A stretch of 64,000 bases of DNA from Hydrogenobaculum sp. 3684 (GTDB lineage: Bacteria; Aquificota; Aquificia; Aquificales; Aquificaceae): contig NC_015557.1 in assembly GCF_000213785.1 (NCBI RefSeq), forward strand, positions 124,001 to 188,000, in the 5' to 3' direction. Below are positions 51,654 to 60,212 of this stretch, piece by piece; position 1 is the first letter of the stretch; each line of letters begins with the position of its first letter. The notes below the pieces were generated by a model, which ran no database searches, was not told where the DNA came from, and saw only the letters and a list, made by a program, of their open reading frames with translations. The translations under genes and the position numbers were made by a program.

Positions 51654-52166
51654 ATGAAAAATCTTAAAAAGATGTTAAAGGCTTCAGCATTAGCTGTAGG
51701 GCTATTGTCTGTTTTGTCGGCTTCTTCTTACGCTGGTGGTTTTGCATGTGTGGATACTCAAGAGGTAATGCAAAAATCTACTTTTGCCGAATCCCTTGGC
51801 AAATCTTTAAATGATAAAGTTAGTGAGATAAGGCAAAAGCTCAAAAGCTATGAAACTGAACTTCAAAACCTTCAAAAGGAGATAGAGAGCAAAGCCATCT
51901 CCAAACAAGCCAAAAAACAAAAGATTAAAGAATACGAAGACTTAAGACTAAAAGCTTTGGAGTATCAGCAAGACGCTCAAAAAGAACTTCAAGCTATGCA
52001 AGAAAAAGCAGGTAAAGAGTTTACCGAAGCCCTTAAAAATGCAGTTACATCTTATGCAAAATCTCATAACTTAGAAGGTGTCTTTGATTGCAACCAAATG
52101 CTTTACACTGGTAATCTTGATATAACACCATCTATTATAAAAACCATAGATAGTGCACACAAATGA
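51654..52166 (+). CDS. Skp/OmpH-like periplasmic chaperone
   Basis: A 170-residue protein with a signal peptide (to about 27, ASSYA-G) and a long coiled coil (about 50-125) rich in Lys, Glu and Gln. The start [13 protein letters not shown] matches the Skp pattern. It carries outer-membrane proteins through the periplasm. AAAGGAGG lies before the ATG. It overlaps lpxD by 4 nt, the common skp-lpxD pair. Confidence 0.85.
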   Translation: MKNLKKMLKASALAVGLLSVLSASSYAGGFACVDTQEVMQKSTFAESLGKSLNDKVSEIRQKLKSYETELQNLQKEIESKAISKQAKKQKIKEYEDLRLKALEYQQDAQKELQAMQEKAGKEFTEALKNAVTSYAKSHNLEGVFDCNQMLYTGNLDITPSIIKTIDSAHK

Positions 52167-53137
52167 AATTATCTGAAATAGCCTCCTTGCTTGGGGGCAT
52201 TTCAAACTATATAGTTGATATAGATGTTGTTGGTGTTAGTTCTGTTTTATCTCAAAAGCCAAATACTATAGTATTTGTAGATGAACAATATAAAGATATA
52301 GATTTTAAACAAGACATAGCTTACGTATCTGATATAGATTTACAAGCGCCAAACTTTATAAAGGTGCAAAATTTAAAGTATGCGATGGCTATAGTCCTTG
52401 ATACTTTTTATAAAAGTGAAAAACCAAAAGGTATATCGGACAAAGCTTTTATAGAAGAGGGTGTACATATTGGTAAAGACGTTTATATAGGACCATTCTC
52501 CTATATAGGCAAAAACGTAAGCTTAGGAGAAGGAGTGCTAATATATCCTTTTACTTACGTGGGAGACAACACCATTATAGGAAACGACAGCATTTTGCAT
52601 AGCGGAGTTCATATATACAAAAATACCGTTATAGGTAAAAATGTAATAATACATTCAGGGGCTGTGATAGGGGCGGATGGATTTGGATACGCTATAGGAC
52701 CAGAAGGTATAAAAAAGCTAAATCATATAGGAAACGTTATCATAGAAGATAATGTAGAGATAGGGGCAAACACCACTATAGATAGGGCGCTTCTTGATAG
52801 CACAATCATAGGTAAATCTACAAAGATAGACAACCTTGTAATGGTAGGACACAATTGTAAGATAGGGCAAAACTGCTTTTTGGTATCTCAAGTGGGGCTT
52901 TCGGGTAGCGTCAATATAGGGGATAATTCAATACTTGCTGGACAAGTGGGAGTGGCAGATCACGTAAACATAGGCTCAAACGTACAAGTAGCAGCCAAAT
53001 CGGGCGTTGCCTACGATCTTCCTTCTAACAACACGTACGGTGCAAACCTACCATCTATAGAATGGAACAAGTGGAAAAGAATTTACGTATCTTTGTTAAA
53101 ACTTCCAGATGCCTTAAAGAAGCTAAACAAACTTTAA
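52163..53137 (+). CDS. lpxD: UDP-3-O-acylglucosamine N-acyltransferase LpxD
   Basis: A 324-residue left-handed beta-helix acyltransferase of lipid A synthesis. The N-terminal uridine-binding domain (1-95) is followed by hexapeptide repeats (IGxxVxIGP type, 100-290). GADGFGYA with the catalytic-His region HIGNVII follows. It is convergent with the YjgP/Q permease gene with a 4-nt overlap, at a CAAACT/AGTTTG hairpin. Confidence 0.95.
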   Translation: MKLSEIASLLGGISNYIVDIDVVGVSSVLSQKPNTIVFVDEQYKDIDFKQDIAYVSDIDLQAPNFIKVQNLKYAMAIVLDTFYKSEKPKGISDKAFIEEGVHIGKDVYIGPFSYIGKNVSLGEGVLIYPFTYVGDNTIIGNDSILHSGVHIYKNTVIGKNVIIHSGAVIGADGFGYAIGPEGIKKLNHIGNVIIEDNVEIGANTTIDRALLDSTIIGKSTKIDNLVMVGHNCKIGQNCFLVSQVGLSGSVNIGDNSILAGQVGVADHVNIGSNVQVAAKSGVAYDLPSNNTYGANLPSIEWNKWKRIYVSLLKLPDALKKLNKL

Positions 53138-54195
53138 AACCAGTTTGCTCTTTGTGTATCAAAAACTCTTTTTAAAGCGTAAAAGCTCATAAATATGTAT
53201 ATCACTACAAAAAATAAGGGATTCATATTTATTTTGGAAGATAAGCTGTAAGGTATTACTATACCTATAACAAATAAAAAAGCATGCCATAAAAACGCTT
53301 TATACCAATCTATCGTATTTTGGCTTTTAGCTATATAAAAAGATGCTATGCATACCATCAAAAAAGGCAAAAAGGAAAACTCTAGCTTAAATATAAACGT
53401 TGATATATATGGAAACGTGTTTAATCCTTCTTTTCTCATTACGATAGCGGTTTTAACAAGTTCTGTAAGAGATTGTTCGTCTGGGGTTTTTATCCAAAGG
53501 TTCAAATCTTTTGGATTTATATTTGTTTTAAGGTGTAATGTCTGGAAATGTATTTCTCTAAACGGGCTAAAGGATGTTTCTATCCCTTGTTCTAAATCCA
53601 TATAACCATTTTTCACTGTGGCTTTTTTAGCTTTTATGATATAGTTAAATTTGTTGTTTTTTACATTTATTATCTTTATGTTGTAAAATAAACCGTTTGA
53701 TGTGGCTAAAGATGTTCCTATGAAAGTTTTTTCGTTGTTTTTTTCTTTTGCTATCCAGAGGTTTCTAGCTATTCCAAGCTCGTATTTTTGATTTTTTTTA
53801 TAGACGTGCTCTATGTATTTTAGTTCTTTTGTAGCGTTTGGTATGAAAAATTCGTTTAGCATCAAATTTCCAAAAGATATTAAAAGACTTACTATGATAA
53901 AGGGCTTAAATATATGGCTTATTGGTATTCCAAAGCTTTGAGGTACCAAAAACATCTTTATCCTTTTTAAGTAGTGGCTTAATACAAAAACTGATATAGA
54001 CACATTTATTGTAGCAGTGTAAAAAAGTACTATCGGTAAAAAGTTTAATATTGTTTGAAAAAGTATTTTTGGGCTTTTCATATGATAAGTGATAAAAAAA
54101 TTTGAAATTTGATATATAAAAAATAATGCTAAAATAGATAGATAAACCAAAAATATAGCAAACAAAAAGCGCTTCGTTATAAATCTTAGAAGCAT
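53134..54195 (-). CDS. LptF/LptG-family LPS export permease
   Basis: A 353-residue protein with six TM helices, three on each side of a periplasmic domain (about 135-250). LNEFFIPNA and [15 protein letters not shown] are typical of YjgP/YjgQ proteins. It should work with LptB in pulling LPS from the inner membrane. I cannot say LptF or LptG. It starts beside the preceding protease stop (1-nt overlap). Confidence 0.82.
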   Translation of the reverse strand: MLLRFITKRFLFAIFLVYLSILALFFIYQISNFFITYHMKSPKILFQTILNFLPIVLFYTATINVSISVFVLSHYLKRIKMFLVPQSFGIPISHIFKPFIIVSLLISFGNLMLNEFFIPNATKELKYIEHVYKKNQKYELGIARNLWIAKEKNNEKTFIGTSLATSNGLFYNIKIINVKNNKFNYIIKAKKATVKNGYMDLEQGIETSFSPFREIHFQTLHLKTNINPKDLNLWIKTPDEQSLTELVKTAIVMRKEGLNTFPYISTFIFKLEFSFLPFLMVCIASFYIAKSQNTIDWYKAFLWHAFLFVIGIVIPYSLSSKINMNPLFFVVIYIFMSFYALKRVFDTQRANWF

Positions 54196-55046
54196 TATTT
54201 TTTGTTTTGAGTGGTTTTATAAGGAATAGGTATGTATTGGACAGAGGGTACTTGAGAATTCGTGGGTTGGTCGTAAAGCTCCATGAGTTCATAAACTTCT
54301 TCTGGTACATCGGTGTTTATATTTAAGCCCATGGCTTTTAGCTGGTCTACATCAAGGGGATAATCATGTGTAAATTTACCTGTGGATAACTCTTCTGCTA
54401 TCTTTTTTGCAACATCATCAGGATGTCCTTTTTTCTTTAAAAGCTCGTATACATAGCTTTTCATCTGCTCTATTGCTTTTTTGGATACATCGGCCATTAT
54501 CATAGTTTCATCGTCTATATCCTCTGGTTTTTTTACATCAAGCACTTTTAGTATAGAAGCAGCCGGCATTTGCCCTATCTGTGGATCAACGGGTCCTAAT
54601 ACGGCGTTGTGATCCATTGTTATCTCGTCGGCGGATAAGGCTATTAGTGTGCCACCGCTCATGGCGTAGTGAGGAACTATGACTATAACTTTTGACTTAT
54701 GTCTTGCCAAAGCACTAGCTATTTGAGAGGCAGCCAACGCTAATCCCCCAGGGGTATGAAGTATCATAACAATAGGCATATCTTCTGGAGTCATCCTTAT
54801 AGCTCTTAACACCTGTTCAGAGTCTTCTATGTTTATAAACTTCATAAAGGCAAACCCAAAAAATGACAACCCCTCTTGTCTATGAATCATCGTTATGACT
54901 CTGGCGTTATATTTTTTTTCTATAAGCTTTATCATTGCCTCCCTTTCTCTATTTAAAAGGCTTCTTCTCCAAAAAGGCCAAACTACAAAGAAAAATAAAA
55001 ACAAAAACCAAAATAGATTAAAAAGCCCACCTATATCTTGATTCAT
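54195..55046 (-). CDS. Membrane-anchored ClpP-fold serine protease (SDH/SppA-like)
   Basis: A 283-residue protein with an N-terminal TM helix (about 8-28) and a ClpP/crotonase-fold domain (about 65-235). ILHTPGGLALAASQIA gives the oxyanion region, YAMSGGTLIALSADEI the nucleophile Ser, and LGPVDPQIGQ follows. It fits the family once called serine dehydrogenase proteinase (PF01972). Role is probably membrane protein quality control. Confidence 0.85.
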   Translation of the reverse strand: MNQDIGGLFNLFWFLFLFFFVVWPFWRRSLLNREREAMIKLIEKKYNARVITMIHRQEGLSFFGFAFMKFINIEDSEQVLRAIRMTPEDMPIVMILHTPGGLALAASQIASALARHKSKVIVIVPHYAMSGGTLIALSADEITMDHNAVLGPVDPQIGQMPAASILKVLDVKKPEDIDDETMIMADVSKKAIEQMKSYVYELLKKKGHPDDVAKKIAEELSTGKFTHDYPLDVDQLKAMGLNINTDVPEEVYELMELYDQPTNSQVPSVQYIPIPYKTTQNKK

Positions 55047-55075
55047 ATGTAAATTATACCATATTTAAAATTAAT

Positions 55076-55816
55076 TTATAATTGCTCATCTATTATAGGG
55101 CTTAATATAGCACTAATCCAAAGGCTTAGTCTTATGCCTCTTGAAAGTGCTCTTTTGGTGGTGTTTAGGCTTTTAATAGCTTTGTCTATATCTTCGTTGA
55201 AGCCAATTTTTAACATGTGTTGCTCTAGTTTTTCTACTAGACAGTCTATAAGCTCTTCCTTTTCTTTAATATCTTTTATGTTGTCTATCTGGGGGATTGT
55301 TTCGTAAAAGCGTTTTGAGATAAGCTTCTCACATAGAGGATGTTTTGAAGTTTTTCTTTCAAAAAGCTCTAAAACGACGGATCTTGATACTATCGTAGGT
55401 ATTATGTTTGATAAAGAGTCCGCTGTGATGATAAATTTTAGGTAAGAAGGCGGTTCTTCTAAGGTTTTCAAAAGGGCGTTTGAGGCTTCTTTTAACATGT
55501 TTTGGGCGTTTGTTATAAGACATACTTTGTTTGTACTATAGTTTGGTTTTAGGTTGGCAAAATTTGATATTTCTCTTACATCGTCTATCTTTATAGAGTT
55601 TTCTTTTCCTATCCATATAAAATCTGGATGCTTTTCATAAAATATCTTGCAACTATAACACTCTTTGCATCCCCATGGTTGCTTGTTTTCACAGAGAATC
55701 CCCTTTGCATAAGAGAGGGCTAGTTTTTCTACATCTTTTTCTATAGATACAATAAGGGTAGAGGTAGGTATTCTTTGGTTTAGCTGGGCTTTTTCTAAAA
55801 ATTCTTTTGCGTTCAT
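55076..55816 (-). CDS. holB: DNA polymerase III delta' subunit
   Basis: A 246-residue clamp-loader subunit. The zinc module WGCKECYSCKIFYEKHPDF and motif ASNALLKTLEEPP are typical, and IVSRSVVLEL holds the SRC-like motif as SRS. It lacks an intact Walker A, as expected for delta'. It lies 1 nt from mltG. Confidence 0.87.
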   Translation of the reverse strand: MNAKEFLEKAQLNQRIPTSTLIVSIEKDVEKLALSYAKGILCENKQPWGCKECYSCKIFYEKHPDFIWIGKENSIKIDDVREISNFANLKPNYSTNKVCLITNAQNMLKEASNALLKTLEEPPSYLKFIITADSLSNIIPTIVSRSVVLELFERKTSKHPLCEKLISKRFYETIPQIDNIKDIKEKEELIDCLVEKLEQHMLKIGFNEDIDKAIKSLNTTKRALSRGIRLSLWISAILSPIIDEQL

Positions 55817-55817
55817 G

Positions 55818-56336
55818 TTATCCTTCCACTTTTTTTATAGCTTTTATATGGTTTTTCAGGCTTTTATTAAAATAGATGTTGCCAGATTTATCGCTTACAA
55901 AGTAAAGGTAATTGGATTTCGCAGGGTCTATGGCGCTCTTTATAGAGTTGATACCTGGGTTGCAGATAGGGGTTGGTGGAAGCCCTTTTACAAGATACGT
56001 GTTGTAGGGGCTTTTTATAGAAAGGTCTTTTTTGGTGATAGTGCCGTTCCATTTTCCTTTTGTTTTTAAAGCGTAAATTACAGTAGAATCCATTTGAAGT
56101 GGCATATCTTTTTTAAGCCTGTTGTATATAATAGATGCCACAAGCGGTTTATCTTTTAAATACTTTGCTTCCTTTTCCACTATAGAGGCTATTATAATCT
56201 GATCTTTTGTGGGGTTTAGATGGTTTTTCTTCATCGTTTCTTTAAAAGCTTTATACATAGAATATATTATATATTTTGGATTCTCATGCTTATAGAAAAA
56301 AATATGTATCTGGAAACAAATACCCTTCAAAACCAT
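55818..56336 (-). CDS. mltG: MltG endolytic transglycosylase, C-terminal part (after frameshift)
   Basis: This frame holds the C-terminal half of MltG: ASIVEKEAKYLKDKPLVASIIYNRLKKDMPLQMDSTVIYAL, read here in pieces (ASIVEKEAKYL, IIYNRL, MPLQMDSTVIYA), then KSPYNTYLVKGLPPTPICNPG and a final YFVSDKSGNIYF. The real junction is at the T7 run, so residues before HENPKY are not native. With one T fewer the two frames join as PDTYFF-YKHENP. Confidence 0.85.
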   Translation of the reverse strand: MVLKGICFQIHIFFYKHENPKYIIYSMYKAFKETMKKNHLNPTKDQIIIASIVEKEAKYLKDKPLVASIIYNRLKKDMPLQMDSTVIYALKTKGKWNGTITKKDLSIKSPYNTYLVKGLPPTPICNPGINSIKSAIDPAKSNYLYFVSDKSGNIYFNKSLKNHIKAIKKVEG

Positions 56337-56763
56337 TTGAGTTTATACCAAGCGCTTTGGCGTAAGATTTGTCTTTGGCGTACTTTAAAAAAGCTTTTTT
56401 AGAACATATACCGTTTTCTTGAAGTCTATTTGCTATATCGTATATATCAAAACCTTCTGGTATTGTAATTTTATGAAGCAAAAACTCTCCCCTTGTTAGC
56501 TTTCTATACACTTCAAAAGGGCTTACGATGCCTTTAAATCTATACTCTCCATATTTTATATGGGCGTTTGTAATATAAAGAAGAGCTTCCAATATGTATT
56601 TGTTTACTATGCCGTTTCTTGAGAGTTTGTTTATAGCCTTTTCTTTGTTTAATCCGTATATATCTATTGTTTTATTTACTATATGTGGTCTTAAAAGCCA
56701 AAAACCAAGCATAAGCACGGTGCCAAGGATTATAAAAGATATCTGTTTAAAGGTTTTCTGCAT
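56290..56763 (-). CDS. mltG: MltG endolytic transglycosylase, N-terminal part (frameshifted)
   Basis: 157 residues: TM helix (about 9-25), a LysM-like subdomain and the catalytic start ITIPEGFDIYDIANRL, then GFEGYLFPDTYFF with the presumed catalytic Glu. It stops at TAA right after seven T. The joined protein would be 314 residues, normal for MltG, which sets glycan strand length. The gene overlaps ruvX by 17 nt. It may be a true mutation, transcriptional slippage site or sequencing error. Confidence 0.85.
   Translation of the reverse strand: MQKTFKQISFIILGTVLMLGFWLLRPHIVNKTIDIYGLNKEKAINKLSRNGIVNKYILEALLYITNAHIKYGEYRFKGIVSPFEVYRKLTRGEFLLHKITIPEGFDIYDIANRLQENGICSKKAFLKYAKDKSYAKALGINSNGFEGYLFPDTYFFL
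56296..56302 (-). other. Seven-T run at the mltG frameshift
   Basis: Plus-strand A7 (56296-56302), read as T7 in mltG: ACA TAT TTT TTT CTA TAA. Six T would give ACA TAT TTT TTC TAT AAG and restore one open frame. Confidence 0.9.
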
Positions 56764-57118
56764 ACTCTTTTAATATTATATATGCACTTATGTGGTCAAT
56801 CTCTTTTTCATCGCTTAAGCTTTTGGCTTCAAAGGTTGTGTATCTTTCATCTTGTAATACTATTTCTATGTTTAACTCTTTTTTTAAAAGCTCGTAAAAC
56901 TTTTTTACCTTTTTCGCCCTTTGGCCTTCCTTTCCAGAAGGCGTTAGTGGGTATCCAAGCACTATTAGCTCTATTTTGTAGGCTTTTACTATATGCTTTA
57001 GCGTTTGTATTAGATTTTTATCGTTTTTTATTATCTTAAAGGGTTTATATATCTTTAGATGCTTATCTCCTAAGGCAAGCCCTATTCTCTTTGTTCCGTA
57101 ATCTATGCCAAGCATCAT
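56747..57118 (-). CDS. ruvX: Putative pre-16S rRNA nuclease / Holliday junction resolvase-like YqgF
   Basis: A 123-residue RNase H-fold protein. It has MLGIDYGTKRIGLALGD, GYPLTPSGKEGQRA, LQDERYTTFEA and the closing DHISAYIILKEY with its Asp. The family matures 16S rRNA 5' ends. Standard size (about 135), slightly short. Overlaps mltG by 17 nt. Confidence 0.93.
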   Translation of the reverse strand: MMLGIDYGTKRIGLALGDKHLKIYKPFKIIKNDKNLIQTLKHIVKAYKIELIVLGYPLTPSGKEGQRAKKVKKFYELLKKELNIEIVLQDERYTTFEAKSLSDEKEIDHISAYIILKEYAENL

Positions 57119-57136
57119 CGTGATATCTCTTCTTTG

Positions 57137-57262
57137 TTATACCTTCTCCCACTCAAAACTAACTATATTCTTCAGCAGCTCTTGGTCTATTGTACCTGTT
57201 TTTAGGTAATCTTCCCAAAGGGCTTTTATAGTATTTTCGTATGTGCAGTTTAGCATACTCAT
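57137..57262 (-). CDS. 41-residue ORF coupled to the PhnD-GAF-PAS-GGDEF-EAL gene
   Basis: ATG 57262 overlaps the TGA of the large EAL gene (ATGA). The frame reads MSMLNCTYENTIKALWEDYL and ends NIVSFEWEKV before TAA at 57137-57139. I recognise no family. The tight overlap and the acidic, helical composition suggest a real small gene, perhaps a partner of the phosphodiesterase, but it may be chance. Confidence 0.4.
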   Translation of the reverse strand: MSMLNCTYENTIKALWEDYLKTGTIDQELLKNIVSFEWEKV

Positions 57263-60114
57263 TTGCTTCTTTTCATATCCTCCAAGACAAACTTTATAGC
57301 CTCATTTTCTAGCATAGGTTTAGCAAAATAAAACCCTTGAAAATAATCCACTCCCATCGATGAAAGCATATCTATTTGTTCTTTTGTTTCTACGCCTTCT
57401 GCTAAGGTCTTAAAACCAAAATCTTTGGATAAGCCGGTTATAAACTTTACTATGGAAAAATCGTGCCTATCGGTTGTAATACCTCTTACAAAAGATATGT
57501 CTATTTTAAGTATATCCACTGGAAGATGCTTTAGATAAGCCAGTGATGAATAACCAGTGCCAAAATCATCTATAGATATTTTAATATGTTTATTTAATTC
57601 TTTTATACTTTTAAATATCTTTTTGGATTTTTCTATATTTTTTATAATGTTTCTTTCTGTGATTTCTAAAACTAAATTATCTTGAACATCCACAGGCACA
57701 GAAGCTAACTCTTCAATAAAACTGTCATCGGGTAAGCTTAAGATCCCTTTTGCCGATAAGTTCAAAGATATAGATATATCTTTGTCTAAAGATTTAAATA
57801 TTCTTATCTTATTAGATATCTCTTTTAAAGCCCATTCTTCAAAATGCATGATATACTTACTATTTTCAAGGTAATCTATAAATTTATATGGTGCATAGAC
57901 AGTACCATCTTTATCTACTATTCTTATAAGAGATTCAAAACCTACGATTTTCAAATCTTTTGAACCAAGATAAGGTTGAAAATAAAACCTAAACAAACCC
58001 TCGTCAAAAGCTCTTTCCACAAGCTTTTCTAATATTATATACTCTTGTAATCTTGTGTTTACCTCAGATTCATAAAACTTTATAACGTTTTCACCCTCTT
58101 TCTTGGAAAGGTTTAGGGTGACAACGGCGTTGCTGTAAACTTCTTCAAACTCAGTAGCAGCGACATCAGATAATACAATAGAAACGTTGTAAGAGATGCT
58201 AATATAGTTTTTGGTGGTTTTTATTTTTCTATCTAAAATACTTCTAATCTTATATATCAAAATAGATTCACTTTCTATATTTGGGACAAATATGCCAAAT
58301 TCATCGTTTCCGACCCTTGCCACAAACCCCTCTTGAAATTCTTGCTTTAAGATATTTGCTACTTCTTTTAGCACTTCGTTGCCCACATCAAACCCATAGG
58401 TGGAGTTAATAAAAGACATGTTGTAAATATCTATAAGTATCAAAGCAAAATCTTTGTATCTTTTGTTTTCAACGACATCTGAAACATAAAACTTAAAAGC
58501 TAAAAAGTTTGGCAGTTCGGTAAGAGTATCGTAAAATCTATATTTATAAAGCTCTTGGCTCAATACTTTTTCATGGGTTATGTCTTTGCCAACGAATAAA
58601 AATTTCATGGTCCCGTCTTTAAGCACCACTGGATATATAGTCTGATCTATGTATATAACATTTCCATTTTTTGTCTTATTTACAAAGATAGCAGAAAAAG
58701 GTTTGTTTGACAATATGCTATCCCAAAGATCTTCATAAAACTTTTCATCCTGATATCCAGATTTAAATATGCTTGGTTTTTTACCTATCAGTTCTTCTTT
58801 TTTATAACCTGTCAGATCTAAAACATATTGATTGACGTACTCAATCAAACCTTCTTTGTTTGTTATAAGAAGCCACATTTTTGCATCGTCTGCGGCTTTT
58901 CTTAAAACGATACTTTCTTTATCTTTATCAATCTTCTCCAAAGCAAAAGATACATCTTTTTTAAGCTCTTCAAATATTGTCATAAATTCTTTTTTAAAAG
59001 AAAACGTTATATTAGAATAAACGCTTATTACCGCATAAACTTCTCCATTTTTTTCTATAGGGATAGCTAACGATGTATATATATCTCTTTTTAAAAGCTC
59101 ATCTTTCCAAAATTTCATAACCTCTGATGTTAATGTGTTTTCGTTTACAACAATCCTATTTTCCCTGTAAGCTATGCCAGCTGGTCCTCTCCCTTCTGGT
59201 ACATCTTTTCTTACACTTATTTTAAGACTATCCACATATCCATCGTCTTCACCACATTTATGCACTGGTTTTATGAACTCTCCTTCTTTTTTACCAATCC
59301 ATACAAATTTAAAACGGCTTTTATCCACAAGATCTTGGCATATTCGCTCAAAAAGCTCTTTTTCCGTGTCAGCAGATATTATCACCTTGTTTATATCTTT
59401 TAAGCTTTCTAAAAGTATGCTACGGATTACAGATGTTCTGACAACATTTCCAGATTTGTAATATATCTTTAGTTTATTCGTGAGTTTATTTGTGTTTTCT
59501 TCAGAGATTTCTCCCAAGCCCAAGGCTTTTATAAAAGCCTTTATACTATTTTGATGTGTTTCATAAAATTCTTTTGATACCAAAAAGTGATGACCTGCAT
59601 CCAAAGATATTTCCTTTATGATGTTTATGCTGTCTTTGGCTTCTTGGTCTAATTGATCGTAGTATTCTTTAAATATTAGCCCTAAATCTACTCCACCGCT
59701 TATCACCTTTTTCACAACATCATCATAGGACTCTGACAAGACTATGTTTTTGTCGTAAAAGTCCATATCGTATAAGACATAAAAAGAATCTATCTTATCT
59801 ACAATTGTTATATTGCTTGGTTTTTCATCGTTAAACTTTTTTCGGCTTATCAGTAAAAAAACATCATTTTCATTTTTAAATTTGCCTATGATCTTATAGC
59901 CCTTATTTAAAAGCAACAACGTTATATCAAAGCTTGCATAATAAATATCTGGTTTAAAATCATCCTTAGAAAAATAAGCGTATTCTTCGTCAAAGTTTTT
60001 AAAAGGCTTAAGCTCCACATGTTGGCCAAAGATTTCTTTTATCTTTTTAGCTATGTTTAGCCATTTATCAAGCCCTTTTTTTGTATCGTGTGGACAAACT
60101 CTAAAATCAATCAT
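57259..60114 (-). CDS. Multidomain c-di-GMP phosphodiesterase: PhnD-like sensor, GAF, PAS, GGDEF, EAL
   Basis: A 951-residue protein without signal peptide. Residues 1-225 resemble a phosphonate-type periplasmic binding protein (PhnD fold: RVCPHDTKKG, PDIYYASFD, SGGVDLGLIF), here apparently cytoplasmic. GAF follows (about 245-395), PAS (about 405-520, GYKKEELIGKKPSIFKSG), GGDEF (about 530-690, signature altered to RVGNDEF) and EAL (about 700-945). EAL residues are intact: FESLIR, SLNLS, LEITE, IDDFGTGYSS, LKIDISF, AEGVETKEQ, FQGFYFAKP. So phosphodiesterase is likely and cyclase doubtful. Close relation to the 4031-6435 protein is clear over PAS-EAL. Confidence 0.88.
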   Translation of the reverse strand: MIDFRVCPHDTKKGLDKWLNIAKKIKEIFGQHVELKPFKNFDEEYAYFSKDDFKPDIYYASFDITLLLLNKGYKIIGKFKNENDVFLLISRKKFNDEKPSNITIVDKIDSFYVLYDMDFYDKNIVLSESYDDVVKKVISGGVDLGLIFKEYYDQLDQEAKDSINIIKEISLDAGHHFLVSKEFYETHQNSIKAFIKALGLGEISEENTNKLTNKLKIYYKSGNVVRTSVIRSILLESLKDINKVIISADTEKELFERICQDLVDKSRFKFVWIGKKEGEFIKPVHKCGEDDGYVDSLKISVRKDVPEGRGPAGIAYRENRIVVNENTLTSEVMKFWKDELLKRDIYTSLAIPIEKNGEVYAVISVYSNITFSFKKEFMTIFEELKKDVSFALEKIDKDKESIVLRKAADDAKMWLLITNKEGLIEYVNQYVLDLTGYKKEELIGKKPSIFKSGYQDEKFYEDLWDSILSNKPFSAIFVNKTKNGNVIYIDQTIYPVVLKDGTMKFLFVGKDITHEKVLSQELYKYRFYDTLTELPNFLAFKFYVSDVVENKRYKDFALILIDIYNMSFINSTYGFDVGNEVLKEVANILKQEFQEGFVARVGNDEFGIFVPNIESESILIYKIRSILDRKIKTTKNYISISYNVSIVLSDVAATEFEEVYSNAVVTLNLSKKEGENVIKFYESEVNTRLQEYIILEKLVERAFDEGLFRFYFQPYLGSKDLKIVGFESLIRIVDKDGTVYAPYKFIDYLENSKYIMHFEEWALKEISNKIRIFKSLDKDISISLNLSAKGILSLPDDSFIEELASVPVDVQDNLVLEITERNIIKNIEKSKKIFKSIKELNKHIKISIDDFGTGYSSLAYLKHLPVDILKIDISFVRGITTDRHDFSIVKFITGLSKDFGFKTLAEGVETKEQIDMLSSMGVDYFQGFYFAKPMLENEAIKFVLEDMKRSK

Positions 60115-60212
60115 AACAATACCTCACTTATTAACATAAGGATATTTGATATTTTATTATATTGTTATTATTATATTTATTTTTTATAATTTGATAAGTT
60201 TACAATGATAGC

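Noticed and set aside
53120-53150. Bidirectional terminator between lpxD and the YjgP/Q permease gene
   Set aside because: CAAACT/AGTTTG can form only a 6-bp stem and no U-run follows, so I did not list it.
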